64,000 bases of DNA from Pseudomonas serbica (GTDB taxonomy: Bacteria; Pseudomonadota; Gammaproteobacteria; Pseudomonadales; Pseudomonadaceae), in assembly GCF_028823535.1 (NCBI RefSeq), contig NZ_JAQIYM010000090.1, forward strand, positions 124,001 through 188,000, in the 5' to 3' direction. A program made the position numbers and the translations under genes. The notes beneath the pieces are model-generated. The model did not search any database. It worked only from the letters and a program-made list of their open reading frames with translations, and was not told the DNA's origin. Every line of letters begins with the position of its first letter. Within the stretch, counting starts at the first letter, position 1. This document shows positions 8,383 through 17,318 of this stretch, piece by piece.

Positions 8383-9162
8383 TCACTTTCCTGAGAGAAT
8401 GTAATAAACATTAATATCAAACTTAAATGCCGCCAAGCTTAAATACTGCACAGGAATACTTTCAACGCCTGATTCATAGAGTATTTGCGTTTCAATTGGT
8501 GTCGCCAATACACCTGAAAAGTCTTCTTGTGAAATATTCATCCTGATCCTTTCTTCTTTTAATCTCTCGCCGATTTGCTTTTTGTGATTGTCTTCACTGA
8601 CACGCCGCTCTGCGGTTAAAATGTAATTTACGTCGATATGAAATCTTGCTTGTGCGAGGATTAGATATTCAGCAGTAATGATTTTCAATCCTTCCTCAAA
8701 CATAGTCTGTGTGGATCCATTAATCGCCATGACATAGGTAAAATGATTTACGGATATACCAAGGCGCATCCGCTCCTCACGTAGTCTTTTACCTATCAGA
8801 ACCGGATGAGTATTCAATATGTCAGATTCAGGTTCAGAAAAGTTCTTAGCAAGGCGGTGAGGGGCTGATCCGCCTGTCAAAGCAGCGTCCTCATCTTCGT
8901 CATAATGCCCATACGGGGAATTAAATCTGTTTTTGCTTCCAGGTTTTACGACTTCAAAATAATCGACCGGGAGTTTTAGCCTAACCGCAAGAACTTTACC
9001 TGATTGTTTCGTTAATTTCGCACCGCCATACAGGTAATTAATTAATCCAGTGGATGTAAGTCCGAACTTACTTGCAAAAGCACAAATATTGCGATTGCCA
9101 ATCAACTCATTAAGAACTGTAGCTCGAGATAATTCATCAGCCTTGTATGATGGTGTCCGCAT
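8383..9162 (-). CDS. Triple-HTH XRE-like regulator, 259 aa, paralogue A
   Basis: Three related units of about 65 residues are visible. The last two begin IGKRLREERMRLGIS and IGERLKEERIRMNIS and end VNYILTAE and VYYILSG, typical of XRE/cI-type helix-turn-helix domains. The first, N-terminal unit (ELIGNRNICAFASKFGLTSTG) is more divergent. The start MRTPSYKADELSRA is chosen because it aligns with the start of the neighbouring paralogue. No effector domain is seen. The gene is AT-rich. Likely a DNA-binding regulator. Confidence 0.75.
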   Translation of the reverse strand: MRTPSYKADELSRATVLNELIGNRNICAFASKFGLTSTGLINYLYGGAKLTKQSGKVLAVRLKLPVDYFEVVKPGSKNRFNSPYGHYDEDEDAALTGGSAPHRLAKNFSEPESDILNTHPVLIGKRLREERMRLGISVNHFTYVMAINGSTQTMFEEGLKIITAEYLILAQARFHIDVNYILTAERRVSEDNHKKQIGERLKEERIRMNISQEDFSGVLATPIETQILYESGVESIPVQYLSLAAFKFDINVYYILSGK

Positions 9163-9368
9163 GGGCCATATCCGCAAATTAATGTCCATATTATAGAGCA
9201 AGAATTGGCGATTGTGACGGGATTGATAACCATTTTTGTCACTTTTGCGACGAGCGCCAACCTGATTCGTACAACAGGCCAGGCACTCCAGCTTCAGAAT
9301 TGGTATTATCAGCTTGATCGAAAAGAGGTTTTGTCAAAACAAAACATAACTAATAATAACTTTTAGAT

Positions 9369-10211
9369 TCACTGCCCACGATATATTCTGTTTGAAGTAA
9401 GTATGTAAACAACATCCACATTCAAAATAAGTGCCGCAAGACTCAAATATCTGGATGGAATACTTTCCGCACCAGACTCATAAAGTATCTGCGTTGATAG
9501 TGAAGTGGACAGGGCGTCAGCGAATTCATATTCTGACATTTTACATCTCAGGCGCTCGATCTTTAATCTCGCTCCAATTAACTCCTGATGCGACGTTAAT
9601 ATGACTTGCCTTTTTGCCGATAAAACATAAAGAACATCAACTTTATGACTTAATTCCGCAAGTCTCAAGTACTCTGCGGGTATGTCTTCTGCGCCTGATT
9701 CATATCGAAGCTGAGTTTTACCATCGACTGACATAAGGCTTGAGAACCTGCTTATTGCAAAGCCTAAACGAATGCGTTCGTCTTTAAGACGTCTTCCGAT
9801 CTGGTGACGGCCTGATAGCAAGCTGTTGAGTATGTATTCCGATATGTTATCCGATGAGATATCAACAACGACCTCTTTTTCACGCTTTGGTCGTCTAAAT
9901 ACTCTCGGCTTCGCCCACTTTTTTGTGACCTGGGTAACCGGGATTAATTCATCAGTGCTTTGAGTAGAGTTGTATTTGTTTGTTGTGCCTGGTCGAGCCA
10001 ACTCAAAATAATCATACGGCAGGTTTAATCGAGTCGTTAAAATCCTGCCCGATTTTTTTGTAAGCGGCAATGCGCCTGACAAATATTTTGCAATCCCTTC
10101 GTATGTTAGATTGAATTTAGCCGCAAAATCACCAGGATCTTCTTCGCCAATTAGTTCCTTAAGCGCTTCGATTCTTGTAAGTTCATTAGCTATGTAGGGT
10201 TTTAATTCCAT
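9369..10211 (-). CDS. Triple-HTH XRE-like regulator, 280 aa, paralogue B
   Basis: Same architecture as the gene at 8383: a divergent N-terminal HTH (ELIGEEDPGDFAAKFNLTYEG), then two XRE-like units starting IGRRLKDERIRLGFA and IGARLKIERLRCKMS. Both genes share QILYESGxESIP near the C-terminus, so they arose by duplication. Codon use is AT-rich. The intergenic 207 bp upstream of paralogue A contain TTTTGTCAAAACAAAA near 9332, a possible operator. Self or cross regulation is plausible but not shown. Confidence 0.75.
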   Translation of the reverse strand: MELKPYIANELTRIEALKELIGEEDPGDFAAKFNLTYEGIAKYLSGALPLTKKSGRILTTRLNLPYDYFELARPGTTNKYNSTQSTDELIPVTQVTKKWAKPRVFRRPKREKEVVVDISSDNISEYILNSLLSGRHQIGRRLKDERIRLGFAISRFSSLMSVDGKTQLRYESGAEDIPAEYLRLAELSHKVDVLYVLSAKRQVILTSHQELIGARLKIERLRCKMSEYEFADALSTSLSTQILYESGAESIPSRYLSLAALILNVDVVYILTSNRIYRGQ

Positions 10212-10404
10212 CTTTAAATATTCCAGTTTACAGTGGCATTAGTGTAAATGAAGAATTGCCTTCTGTACAATTAAGCATAAAAATGGCCACTAATTCGGAA
10301 CGCGCAGGCGGCACTCTCCGTCAACCTGGTCAACCAAGGTCACAATGAACGACCTGGTTGCCCGCTACTACCGGCAACCAATAGACTGGGGCAGGGGGAT
10401 TCTC

Positions 10405-11076
10405 ATGACCAACGTAATCGACGGCAAAGACAGATTTGAGTTCAAGCAGCTTCTGGATGGCGCCAGCAAAAACCTAACCTCAATCAGTGAGGCGATTTCC
10501 AGCACCAGCAATCCAATCGCACCAAGCATCGATGCGGCACTGGACTTCGGGCGTCAGTTCATGAATTGGAGTATTAAGCCATTTTGGTATCCGCTGGAAG
10601 ACAGTGATGTGCTCTACGACATCATGGACACCGATCCTGAGCGTTATGGCCAGGTGTTGAGGCTCGCATTGAAATACGGCGGTAATCAGGCCAAGCACGA
10701 CTTAACCCTGGCGCTGTCTCAGGCGTTTCCGGATGCCAGGCTAATGCTGATCACGACTCGCGATGGCCTCACGCTCCATAGCGGCCTTTGGAGCCATGAG
10801 AACGAACTTTTGCTCGATGCCAACGGTGTTCACTCCATGGCAAGTCTTATTCAGAATTGGACAGGACGCATGCTGGGGGAACCAATATGCCTGAAGCCCG
10901 TGTCACAAGACGATATCATCGAGCTTAGCCAGTGCGGGCGGGAAGGGCTGCGACAAGCCCTGGAAGATTTCGGAGCCCTGGCGACATACATGCAGGCGAA
11001 CATGGAGGCTCTCACGACGGAGCCTGTGTGGGACGATGAGCCTGATGAAGCTGACGAATGCTTCCCGGAGCCTTAA
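10405..11076 (+). CDS. Hypothetical protein, 223 aa
   Basis: ATG at 10405 (MTNVIDGKDRFEF) follows GGGGGATTCTC; an upstream in-frame ATG at 10345 lacks such a site. A segment FPDARLMLITTRDGLTLHS...LLLDANGVHSMASLI resembles the His/Asp half of the Cys-His-Asp fold seen at 7916 and 40681, but no matching catalytic Cys is clear. The C-terminus is acidic. Function unknown. Confidence 0.7.
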   Translation: MTNVIDGKDRFEFKQLLDGASKNLTSISEAISSTSNPIAPSIDAALDFGRQFMNWSIKPFWYPLEDSDVLYDIMDTDPERYGQVLRLALKYGGNQAKHDLTLALSQAFPDARLMLITTRDGLTLHSGLWSHENELLLDANGVHSMASLIQNWTGRMLGEPICLKPVSQDDIIELSQCGREGLRQALEDFGALATYMQANMEALTTEPVWDDEPDEADECFPEP

Positions 11077-11450
11077 CCAGCTGATCGATGTTCAACGTCG
11101 GAGCGGCGCCAGCTGTGTCAGGCTGCCCTGAAAGCACAGTTTGAGCCCAAAAGACCCAATCCCCGCTCGAATGGCAACGCTTGTACGTTGTGCGACCCCA
11201 TTCATAGCTCCAAGAGCCTCACTGCTACGTCGCGACAGCGGGGCTTATCTTCTTCTATCAACTGCCTTTAATGATAAGGCGCTAGAGCCGGTAGCGTAAG
11301 GCGCCAGATTGTCACCCTTATGTATATGCATTGGCGTCAGCTGATGTCACTCCAGAATTATTTCATTCAACCATTTCCAAGGGCCGCTGCGTGGCCTGTG
11401 CTTGGTCAAATCGCTTATGTAACAATAAGAAGAAATGACAAGGAATTCAC
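11077..11450. other. 374-bp intergenic region without a supported gene
   Basis: No convincing frame with start and ribosome binding site. A long-range complementarity (CCCCGCT near 11161 and AGCGGGG near 11241) could form a hairpin, followed by a pyrimidine-rich stretch, and might end transcription from 10405. The last 50 bp lead to AAGGAATTCAC before the metalloprotease start. No consensus promoter is obvious. Confidence 0.4.
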
Positions 11451-13220
11451 ATGTCTTCTGAACGCATTCGTCAGGGTATCTCTCAGGCCATCACGGGTTA
11501 TCAAGCCCAGTTTGTCGAGCTAGAACGAATTGTCGATGCCGAGGGCTATCAGCCCACGCTTAATGGCCTGAATGATGCGAGCCAAGGGCAGGAGCTCTCA
11601 GGGTTCTGGGCTGAACTTGACCTCACCAATCCGGACGGGCTTGGCTCCGACCAGGCATTTTCGTCGTGTCTCAGCATCAAGAGCAAGGGGCTGCTGCTCA
11701 CCAGTTCGTTGATGACCGGGAACGCACCGCTGTATCGCTCGATGTGCACCAGCGTCAAAGACGATATCAAAAGCCTGTACTCACAAGATCTGTACTCTTT
11801 GCTGAGCGACGAGTTCGCACCGCAGGCGCTGTCTGAGATGACGGCAAGGGCCTCAAGGGATGTCAATGAGCTGGGTCTCTACAACACCTCCCTGCAAACC
11901 ATCGTTGCAAGTGTTGCGCCGACTGATCCTCTGGCCTCGATCAAGAATGAGATCGTGTCGTCTCAGTGGGTTGATCAGTACCCGGATGAAAGTCGCGATC
12001 TGTTGACCATGATTAATGAGGCCCCTGAGAACGTAGACACCGCAGCGCTCAAATCCAATCCGTTGAAAAAATTCCTGGCTAACGGGCTGAAACTCGCCGC
12101 CACAACTGCAGCCATTGGCGTAATGGCCATGGCCGGACTATGGGGCGCGAACCTCGTTCAGAAAGCGGAAAATGTTGCCTACGTCGATCTGTCCGCCAGG
12201 CCAACAATTGAGACGTCTATTGGTAGCGGTAAATTTGAGAAACACAAGATCGTCAATTACGGGGAGTTCGACAGCACCCAGCTCTTGCATCACTACATGA
12301 ATGTCGAATCGGCCAAATCGATGAAAGAGAGCTTCGACTCTCTGAGCCAGTCGAATCGCAGTGGCTTCTCCACGCAAGTGGATAAAGGGATCCTCTCCGA
12401 TGAAGCGGTGTGCCTGGTGCAGCACAAGCCGATAGCAGATGTCAGTGTCGACGGTAATTTTTACGAGTTCCATGATGATGACCCAACCATCACGGACAAG
12501 AAATACGCCGATTTCATGGTGAAATCACACGAGGCAGGCCACTGCTTCTTTTTCCCGGAAATTGACGATAAGGATGAGGTTAAAGACCAGGCCCTCCATA
12601 ACCAGTCCTCGAGTAGGGGGCGGTATAACTACAGCCTGGTCGAAGTGGCTGCTGATCTGACCGCCGTTGTCGACTACATGCGCCTCAATGGTAATGCCGA
12701 CATCTACAACGACTACATTCGGCCACGTCGCCTCGTGGCTATCAAGGACAGTTGGCACCGAACGGCCATGGCGCTCGATATCGTGATCAGCCAGATAGAC
12801 CCGGTTGCGATGCAAAACAAGACGCCAAAAGAGGTGCCAGACGTCGTCCGATTCCTGATGGAAAAAAATTTCATGGCCAAGGACGGTAGCTACAACCCTG
12901 GTGTGCTATCAGGCAGCGGGAGAATTGGTCTGGAGCAGCCAGCCGCGAAAGCCCTCTGGCATGACGTGCTTGGCTCTATTCACTTTGGCTTCGAGCGTGA
13001 GTCTGAGTACACCATCAAGCTTGGTGAGGAAATTACCAACACATTCTCTGAGCACGTGGCCAAATACCAGGGCGTGGCACCTGCAGGTGTCATCGCTGAT
13101 GCGAAAGCCGGTTATGCCCGTATCGCTGAGAAATACAAGCTGGAACCATTGAAGGAGGTAAGTGCCCCGCAGGCCAAGCTCGCCAAGCCAATGGAAAGCA
13201 TGATGAATGCGTTCCTATAA
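11451..13220 (+). CDS. Membrane-anchored zinc metalloprotease-like protein, 589 aa
   Basis: Residues about 213-235 (LKLAATTAAIGVMAMAGLW) form one membrane helix. After it comes HEAGH at 360-364, the HExxH zinc and catalytic signature, and 34 residues further E398 in VEVAAD, the third-ligand pattern of gluzincins. Residues 1-200 are helical and presumably cytoplasmic, so the protease domain would face the periplasm if the helix is N-in. Family and substrate are not recognised. AAGGAATTCAC precedes the ATG. A terminator follows at 13232. Confidence 0.75.
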   Translation: MSSERIRQGISQAITGYQAQFVELERIVDAEGYQPTLNGLNDASQGQELSGFWAELDLTNPDGLGSDQAFSSCLSIKSKGLLLTSSLMTGNAPLYRSMCTSVKDDIKSLYSQDLYSLLSDEFAPQALSEMTARASRDVNELGLYNTSLQTIVASVAPTDPLASIKNEIVSSQWVDQYPDESRDLLTMINEAPENVDTAALKSNPLKKFLANGLKLAATTAAIGVMAMAGLWGANLVQKAENVAYVDLSARPTIETSIGSGKFEKHKIVNYGEFDSTQLLHHYMNVESAKSMKESFDSLSQSNRSGFSTQVDKGILSDEAVCLVQHKPIADVSVDGNFYEFHDDDPTITDKKYADFMVKSHEAGHCFFFPEIDDKDEVKDQALHNQSSSRGRYNYSLVEVAADLTAVVDYMRLNGNADIYNDYIRPRRLVAIKDSWHRTAMALDIVISQIDPVAMQNKTPKEVPDVVRFLMEKNFMAKDGSYNPGVLSGSGRIGLEQPAAKALWHDVLGSIHFGFERESEYTIKLGEEITNTFSEHVAKYQGVAPAGVIADAKAGYARIAEKYKLEPLKEVSAPQAKLAKPMESMMNAFL

Positions 13221-13231
13221 CGCTCCCGCGA

Positions 13232-13264
13232 TAAAAAAATGCCGCCTGATTAGGGCGGCATTTT
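13232..13264. terminator. Bidirectional rho-independent terminator
   Basis: TGCCGCC (13240-13246) pairs with GGCGGCA (13254-13260), with an A-run before and a T-run after. It ends the metalloprotease gene and could also stop minus-strand transcripts from 13409. Confidence 0.85.
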
Positions 13265-13408
13265 CCTGTGGGGCTCAGCGGATAACTGATAACCACATTC
13301 CCTGATGGGGATCTCGGGAGGCTCAATATAGAACAAATAAGGTTACCTTTACAGACAACCCGCCGAATGGCAGCCCTGTAGCCTTGGAATGGCGCTGAGG
13401 CAGCATGA

Positions 13409-13927
13409 TCAGCAAAGCAATGGATTTGCTGGCAAAACCTCAGCATACGTCTCACAAGCTGATAGGGCGGCATTAGCGATACCTCGGGCTTCTTCAATCT
13501 CATCCCAATCGCCACCATTGAGCTTGTCTTCGATTTCAGAAATCGCAGTCAGCGCTTCGAAGGCATCCTCTTTAACACGTCGAACGTGTTCAAGCTGCCG
13601 GCGAATGATGCTGGTGTGCAGGGCTGCGATGCGGCTGGCATTGCCAAGGGCGTAATCACGCATCTGCTCAGCCGTGTAGAGGTTGGCGCTTTGAAGACCT
13701 ATAGACCGGAAGCGATCTGGAAGTGGTAGAAGCACAAGCGTGCCGGTCTCTGTCGAATAGATGACCTCACATTCGCGGGCGAGAGCGTCACGCAACTGCT
13801 GCAGCCCATTCTTGATTTTGAGTTCAGACTGCTCATCAACACTCGCTGCCTGGCTAGTCGGCACACCCAAAAACCTATTAATCAGTTCGAGCAAGTCAAG
13901 ACTGATGCTGACGTATCGCGAAGCCAT
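13409..13927 (-). CDS. Hypothetical helical protein, 172 aa
   Basis: Unrecognised. ATG at 13927 (MASRYVSISLDLLEL) is preceded by GGAGGCACAC. The product is almost wholly helical with heptad-like segments from about residue 100 (RRQLEHVRRVKEDAFEAL). It lies 41 bp after the nuclease-like gene at 13969 on the same strand and is probably its operon partner. Confidence 0.7.
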   Translation of the reverse strand: MASRYVSISLDLLELINRFLGVPTSQAASVDEQSELKIKNGLQQLRDALARECEVIYSTETGTLVLLPLPDRFRSIGLQSANLYTAEQMRDYALGNASRIAALHTSIIRRQLEHVRRVKEDAFEALTAISEIEDKLNGGDWDEIEEARGIANAALSACETYAEVLPANPLLC

Positions 13928-13968
13928 GTGTGCCTCCAGTTGACAATATATGGCAAAAAACGAATAGA

Positions 13969-14757
13969 TCACTCCCAGGTTGAATTGAGGGTGTAGTGGA
14001 GCTCTTCGATCAGCTTGATGGACATTTTTTCTACGTCCTCCGCAAGCTTGAACATCGCTATGATGCCCCCTTCCTCAATGAAGTGCACTGAGACAGGGAT
14101 GCATACATGGTTTGGGAACTTCTCCTTGCAGTACGCGATATCCTGCAACGTCTGAACAATCCCGTGTTTGTCCTTATTCCGCTTGGCTTGCACGGGAACT
14201 ACATACTCAACACCATATTTATCGATACCAAGGTAAATCTCATCGATCTCGATCTGACCCATGGATTTAACCGTCGTTCGCAGGTGATTTTGGTGTGACC
14301 AGAGCTTAATTCCTACAAAAAGCCCCACCAGCTGATTGTCCCGCACACGTGAAAGAAGCTGCTGCTCATCACTACCGGCATGGGCACGGATGTTTGGCGG
14401 GGTTGCATCCGGTATTTTTATTGGCGTCAGTGTCTTGCTTGGAGTGATGCAAATATAATCGATGAGCCTTGCTCGATACTTCGAGCGTCCCGCCCCCATA
14501 AGAATCCACATTTCACCGGCTGGCGCCAAATAGAGGATAGCGTCCGGTAGTTCTTCGCGATACCTGAAAGCGTAAACGACGTCCCCAGCATTCTTTGGAA
14601 GTGTTAATTTAAGTTTGTTTGCTGCAGCTATGATTGCGCTCCTGGGGAACTCAAAACCAACTGCACCAGAGATTTGATCAATCGTAAGAGCACCAGAAAT
14701 AATGGGTGTGAAGATTTCAAGCATAATAGCGCTGTATCGGTTGTTGGAATCAGCCAT
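13969..14757 (-). CDS. Putative PD-(D/E)XK nuclease-like protein, 262 aa
   Basis: The C-terminal half carries IEIDEIYLGIDKYG...YVVPVQAKRNKDKHG. The acidic residues followed by a strand ending QAK fit the core of PD-(D/E)XK nucleases in the E/D...QxK form. The N-terminal half has an HTH-like segment (IDQISGAVGFEFPRSAI). This composition is common among restriction-type endonucleases, but no methyltransferase is nearby. GGGGATATCCC precedes the ATG at 14757. The downstream helical protein could be a partner. Confidence 0.6.
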   Translation of the reverse strand: MADSNNRYSAIMLEIFTPIISGALTIDQISGAVGFEFPRSAIIAAANKLKLTLPKNAGDVVYAFRYREELPDAILYLAPAGEMWILMGAGRSKYRARLIDYICITPSKTLTPIKIPDATPPNIRAHAGSDEQQLLSRVRDNQLVGLFVGIKLWSHQNHLRTTVKSMGQIEIDEIYLGIDKYGVEYVVPVQAKRNKDKHGIVQTLQDIAYCKEKFPNHVCIPVSVHFIEEGGIIAMFKLAEDVEKMSIKLIEELHYTLNSTWE

Positions 14758-14898
14758 GGGATATCCCCACACAGCCAAGCGCTACACCGAAAACGGAGAG
14801 AACATGGTAAGTAATCACGATAGCTAACTGCCTGTTTTTATTGTAATTATTGGCGTTGCATGTTTGATAATAACACACGATAAAACCATGAGCAGGTT

Positions 14899-15450
14899 TC
14901 AAGGGGCAGGGGAGTCGTCTACCAATTCCTGCAACGGCGCCGGCGCTTTCTCAGGGAGGATCAGGATCTGTTTGGGATCAAAAGCAATGACAACCGCCGA
15001 GCCAGGCTGATCTTGGAGCTTGGGCTCGCCAAAGGGATAGATCATCACAATGCCGTCATATCCTTGCGCTTTGAGGGCATCCTGAACCTCAGTGCCGTAG
15101 TGGTTATAGCCATCGCGGTCGAGCCGCTCAATCACCATTGATGCGATATCGGCAGGCAGCACTTGCTCAATGAGCTCACAGTTGATGTCAGCTTCAAGGG
15201 ATTCGTCGGACGGATAGAAGTAGAAGGGGTTGGTCATCCGGACATGGAGCCGCATCGTCCGGACGCCGTAGTGACCAGGCTCATCGGCCATGTAGATACC
15301 GGGGCCTTGGGCTCCAGACACGGATGGCCTGAACTCGCTGAATGGCTCGAGGGATCGGGTGCCGTGGTAAAGCACCAGCGGCTCGCCGTCCAGGCCAATG
15401 AGTTTGGTCTGGCGCAGCCAGGTTTCTCGGTTTTCCATAAGGGGATCCAT
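14899..15450 (-). CDS. ART-PolyVal-like ADP-ribosyltransferase, about 183 aa
   Basis: PLVLYHGTRSLEPFSEF, GPGIYMADEPGHYG, GYDGIVM and VIAFDPKQI come in the order typical of the ADP-ribosyltransferase domain of phage and plasmid polyvalent proteins. The HGT element contacts NAD in this fold. ATG at 15450 is used; ATG at 15438 (MENRETWL) with GGA upstream is equally possible. Stand-alone rather than embedded in a giant protein. Likely modifies a host or competitor target, unknown. Confidence 0.7.
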   Translation of the reverse strand: MDPLMENRETWLRQTKLIGLDGEPLVLYHGTRSLEPFSEFRPSVSGAQGPGIYMADEPGHYGVRTMRLHVRMTNPFYFYPSDESLEADINCELIEQVLPADIASMVIERLDRDGYNHYGTEVQDALKAQGYDGIVMIYPFGEPKLQDQPGSAVVIAFDPKQILILPEKAPAPLQELVDDSPAP

Positions 15451-15498
15451 CAACAGGGTTTTAACCAGTATGTTGATGGAGCCGAAGGTGAATCAATT

Positions 15499-16212
15499 TT
15501 AGAACGCCGGCCCTGAAGGGGTGACGTGAACGATTTTGCGGGTGTGGTTCAACTCTGGATCGTCGATGGTGATGTCCTGGTCAGAACAGCTACCAATCCT
15601 CATCGGCTTGTCGTAGCGCAAGCCCACACCACCTTCTGGACGATGTTTGTACGCGAGGTGATAGTCGATCACCTTTTTCGCCATCCAGCCGGTTCGCGCA
15701 TCGTCAGGAAGCAGGCTGTTGGTGATGCCGAAGGAAGCGCCACCGGTGGTGATTGCCAGCAAGCGCATCTCATTGATCACTTCGCTGTCTTGACGACTCA
15801 CGCCAGGCTTTGTCCCATATGAAAAGTCATCAAGCGCTTCATCAACTTGGCCCAAAGATAGCCGGGTGTACGACTCAAGCGCATCGGCCAGGATCTGGGC
15901 TTCCTTATCTGTCACGGTCAGCACAATTACTGATGCATCCTTGTCGGACACCTGGGCGGCGAAAGCATCAAGCAGCGCGATTTTCTCCTCCTCGGGCTTG
16001 TAACCGTGCAGCCCGAGCAGTGTTTCACACCGCTGAAGAATTTCCCTGCGCTTGGAAAGGTCTGAGCCCCACCCAATGGAGTTCATCTTCGCCTCTTCCG
16101 AAAAACTGATCGAATCAAACGCGGCGGTAAACTTGCCTTGTTCGATGAGTTTCGCGATCAGGATCGAGGCCTGAAAGGCCTGGTGGTAATCCTTCGGGAT
16201 GGTGATTTTCAC
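15499..16212 (-). CDS. Hypothetical protein, 237 aa
   Basis: Unrecognised. Begins MKITIPKDYHQAFQAS and is a soluble alpha/beta protein with an acidic middle. It lies 48 bp upstream of the ART-like gene on the same strand, so both are probably in one transcript with 16285. No motif to suggest function. Confidence 0.75.
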   Translation of the reverse strand: MKITIPKDYHQAFQASILIAKLIEQGKFTAAFDSISFSEEAKMNSIGWGSDLSKRREILQRCETLLGLHGYKPEEEKIALLDAFAAQVSDKDASVIVLTVTDKEAQILADALESYTRLSLGQVDEALDDFSYGTKPGVSRQDSEVINEMRLLAITTGGASFGITNSLLPDDARTGWMAKKVIDYHLAYKHRPEGGVGLRYDKPMRIGSCSDQDITIDDPELNHTRKIVHVTPSGPAF

Positions 16213-16284
16213 AGATCAGACCCTTAGTGGTTTCTTGTTTAAATGGAGAGCGCCTACCTACAGGCCGGCACTTGCTGTGTCTGT

Positions 16285-17073
16285 TTACATGCTAGGGCCT
16301 TCAGGGCCCCAATCATGCCTGGCGACCTCAGCCTCAGGCTCCCTTGGCCAGAAGCCGGAAAGCTTCTCGAAACCTGAACCCTTCACCAGGTGCGCATTAC
16401 TGCCGAACAACAACACATCGCCCACGCCCATTGAGCGAGCGAAGTCGGTCATGGTGATAATGTCTGAATTGTCTTTCCAGCTCAATTGCTCGTTCTGAAG
16501 CGTGGAATAAACGTGCTCTGCCACATCCTCCGGGGCAACGTTAGAGAGGGCAGGGATCAACGCCACTTTCCTGTACATCCCCAACGCGGTCAGCTTGTCG
16601 ACGACGGCCTGATTCGGAGAAATCTGGGCCTTCATGAACAAGTCTGGATGTCGATCTGCACACTCCGGACGAACAAAGTAGGCCTCAATGTCATCGCCAC
16701 CTTCTTTGGTGAACGCATCGAACAGGCCAAGCTTGCCTTTGTGAAGCTGCTGGACTTCCTTGATGTCTTCAAACAAAAGGCGCACATGTCTGTGCAGATT
16801 GTAGGTACTGAACAGCTTGGCCACCTTGTAGACGCTCTCCGGGGCAGTCACCATCTCACGGAAGAGAGTCTTCGCCGGCGATTCGCCTTCAACAACCTTC
16901 GCCTTGAATTCGAAGGCCTTGAAAGCCGCTGACCTCGGTTCCGGAAACGTGCTTTCCGCGAAGGAGAGGGTATGAAACTCACCAGTACTTTGGAGCTTCA
17001 GTGAATCCATGTGGCCCCGACCTTCAGACAGCATCTCGCCGAAAGTTTGGAGGACGTATCTGAGTCTGTTCAT
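16285..17073 (-). CDS. Hypothetical protein, 262 aa
   Basis: Unrecognised. ATG at 17073 follows AAGGGATATCCA. The C-terminal part (TMTDFARSMGVGDVLLFGSN) recalls segments of large polyvalent-protein associated domains, but not strongly enough for a family call. Soluble, with a run of Pro-, Glu- and Trp-rich residues at the end (FWPREPEAEV). It heads the minus-strand run 14899-17073 and is divergent from the Nudix fusion. Confidence 0.7.
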   Translation of the reverse strand: MNRLRYVLQTFGEMLSEGRGHMDSLKLQSTGEFHTLSFAESTFPEPRSAAFKAFEFKAKVVEGESPAKTLFREMVTAPESVYKVAKLFSTYNLHRHVRLLFEDIKEVQQLHKGKLGLFDAFTKEGGDDIEAYFVRPECADRHPDLFMKAQISPNQAVVDKLTALGMYRKVALIPALSNVAPEDVAEHVYSTLQNEQLSWKDNSDIITMTDFARSMGVGDVLLFGSNAHLVKGSGFEKLSGFWPREPEAEVARHDWGPEGPSM

Positions 17074-17318
17074 TGGATATCCCTTGATTCAGTTCATCTC
17101 GTTTCAGCTTACCAGTGGCCGGCAGACGCCCGCAAACGAAGGTTCCAGGATCAAGAAGGAATAGAAAATTAGATCGTTGTCTTCTACTCTTGGAGGTAGA
17201 CATCCATCCTTCCTGCGCAAGAGTGATCAGGTCTAATGCGTGGCAATTTACGCTATATATTTGTGGGCGTGGATAAAACGCAGTGATAGGATTGGGCGTC
17301 ATTCACCAGGAGCGAACC

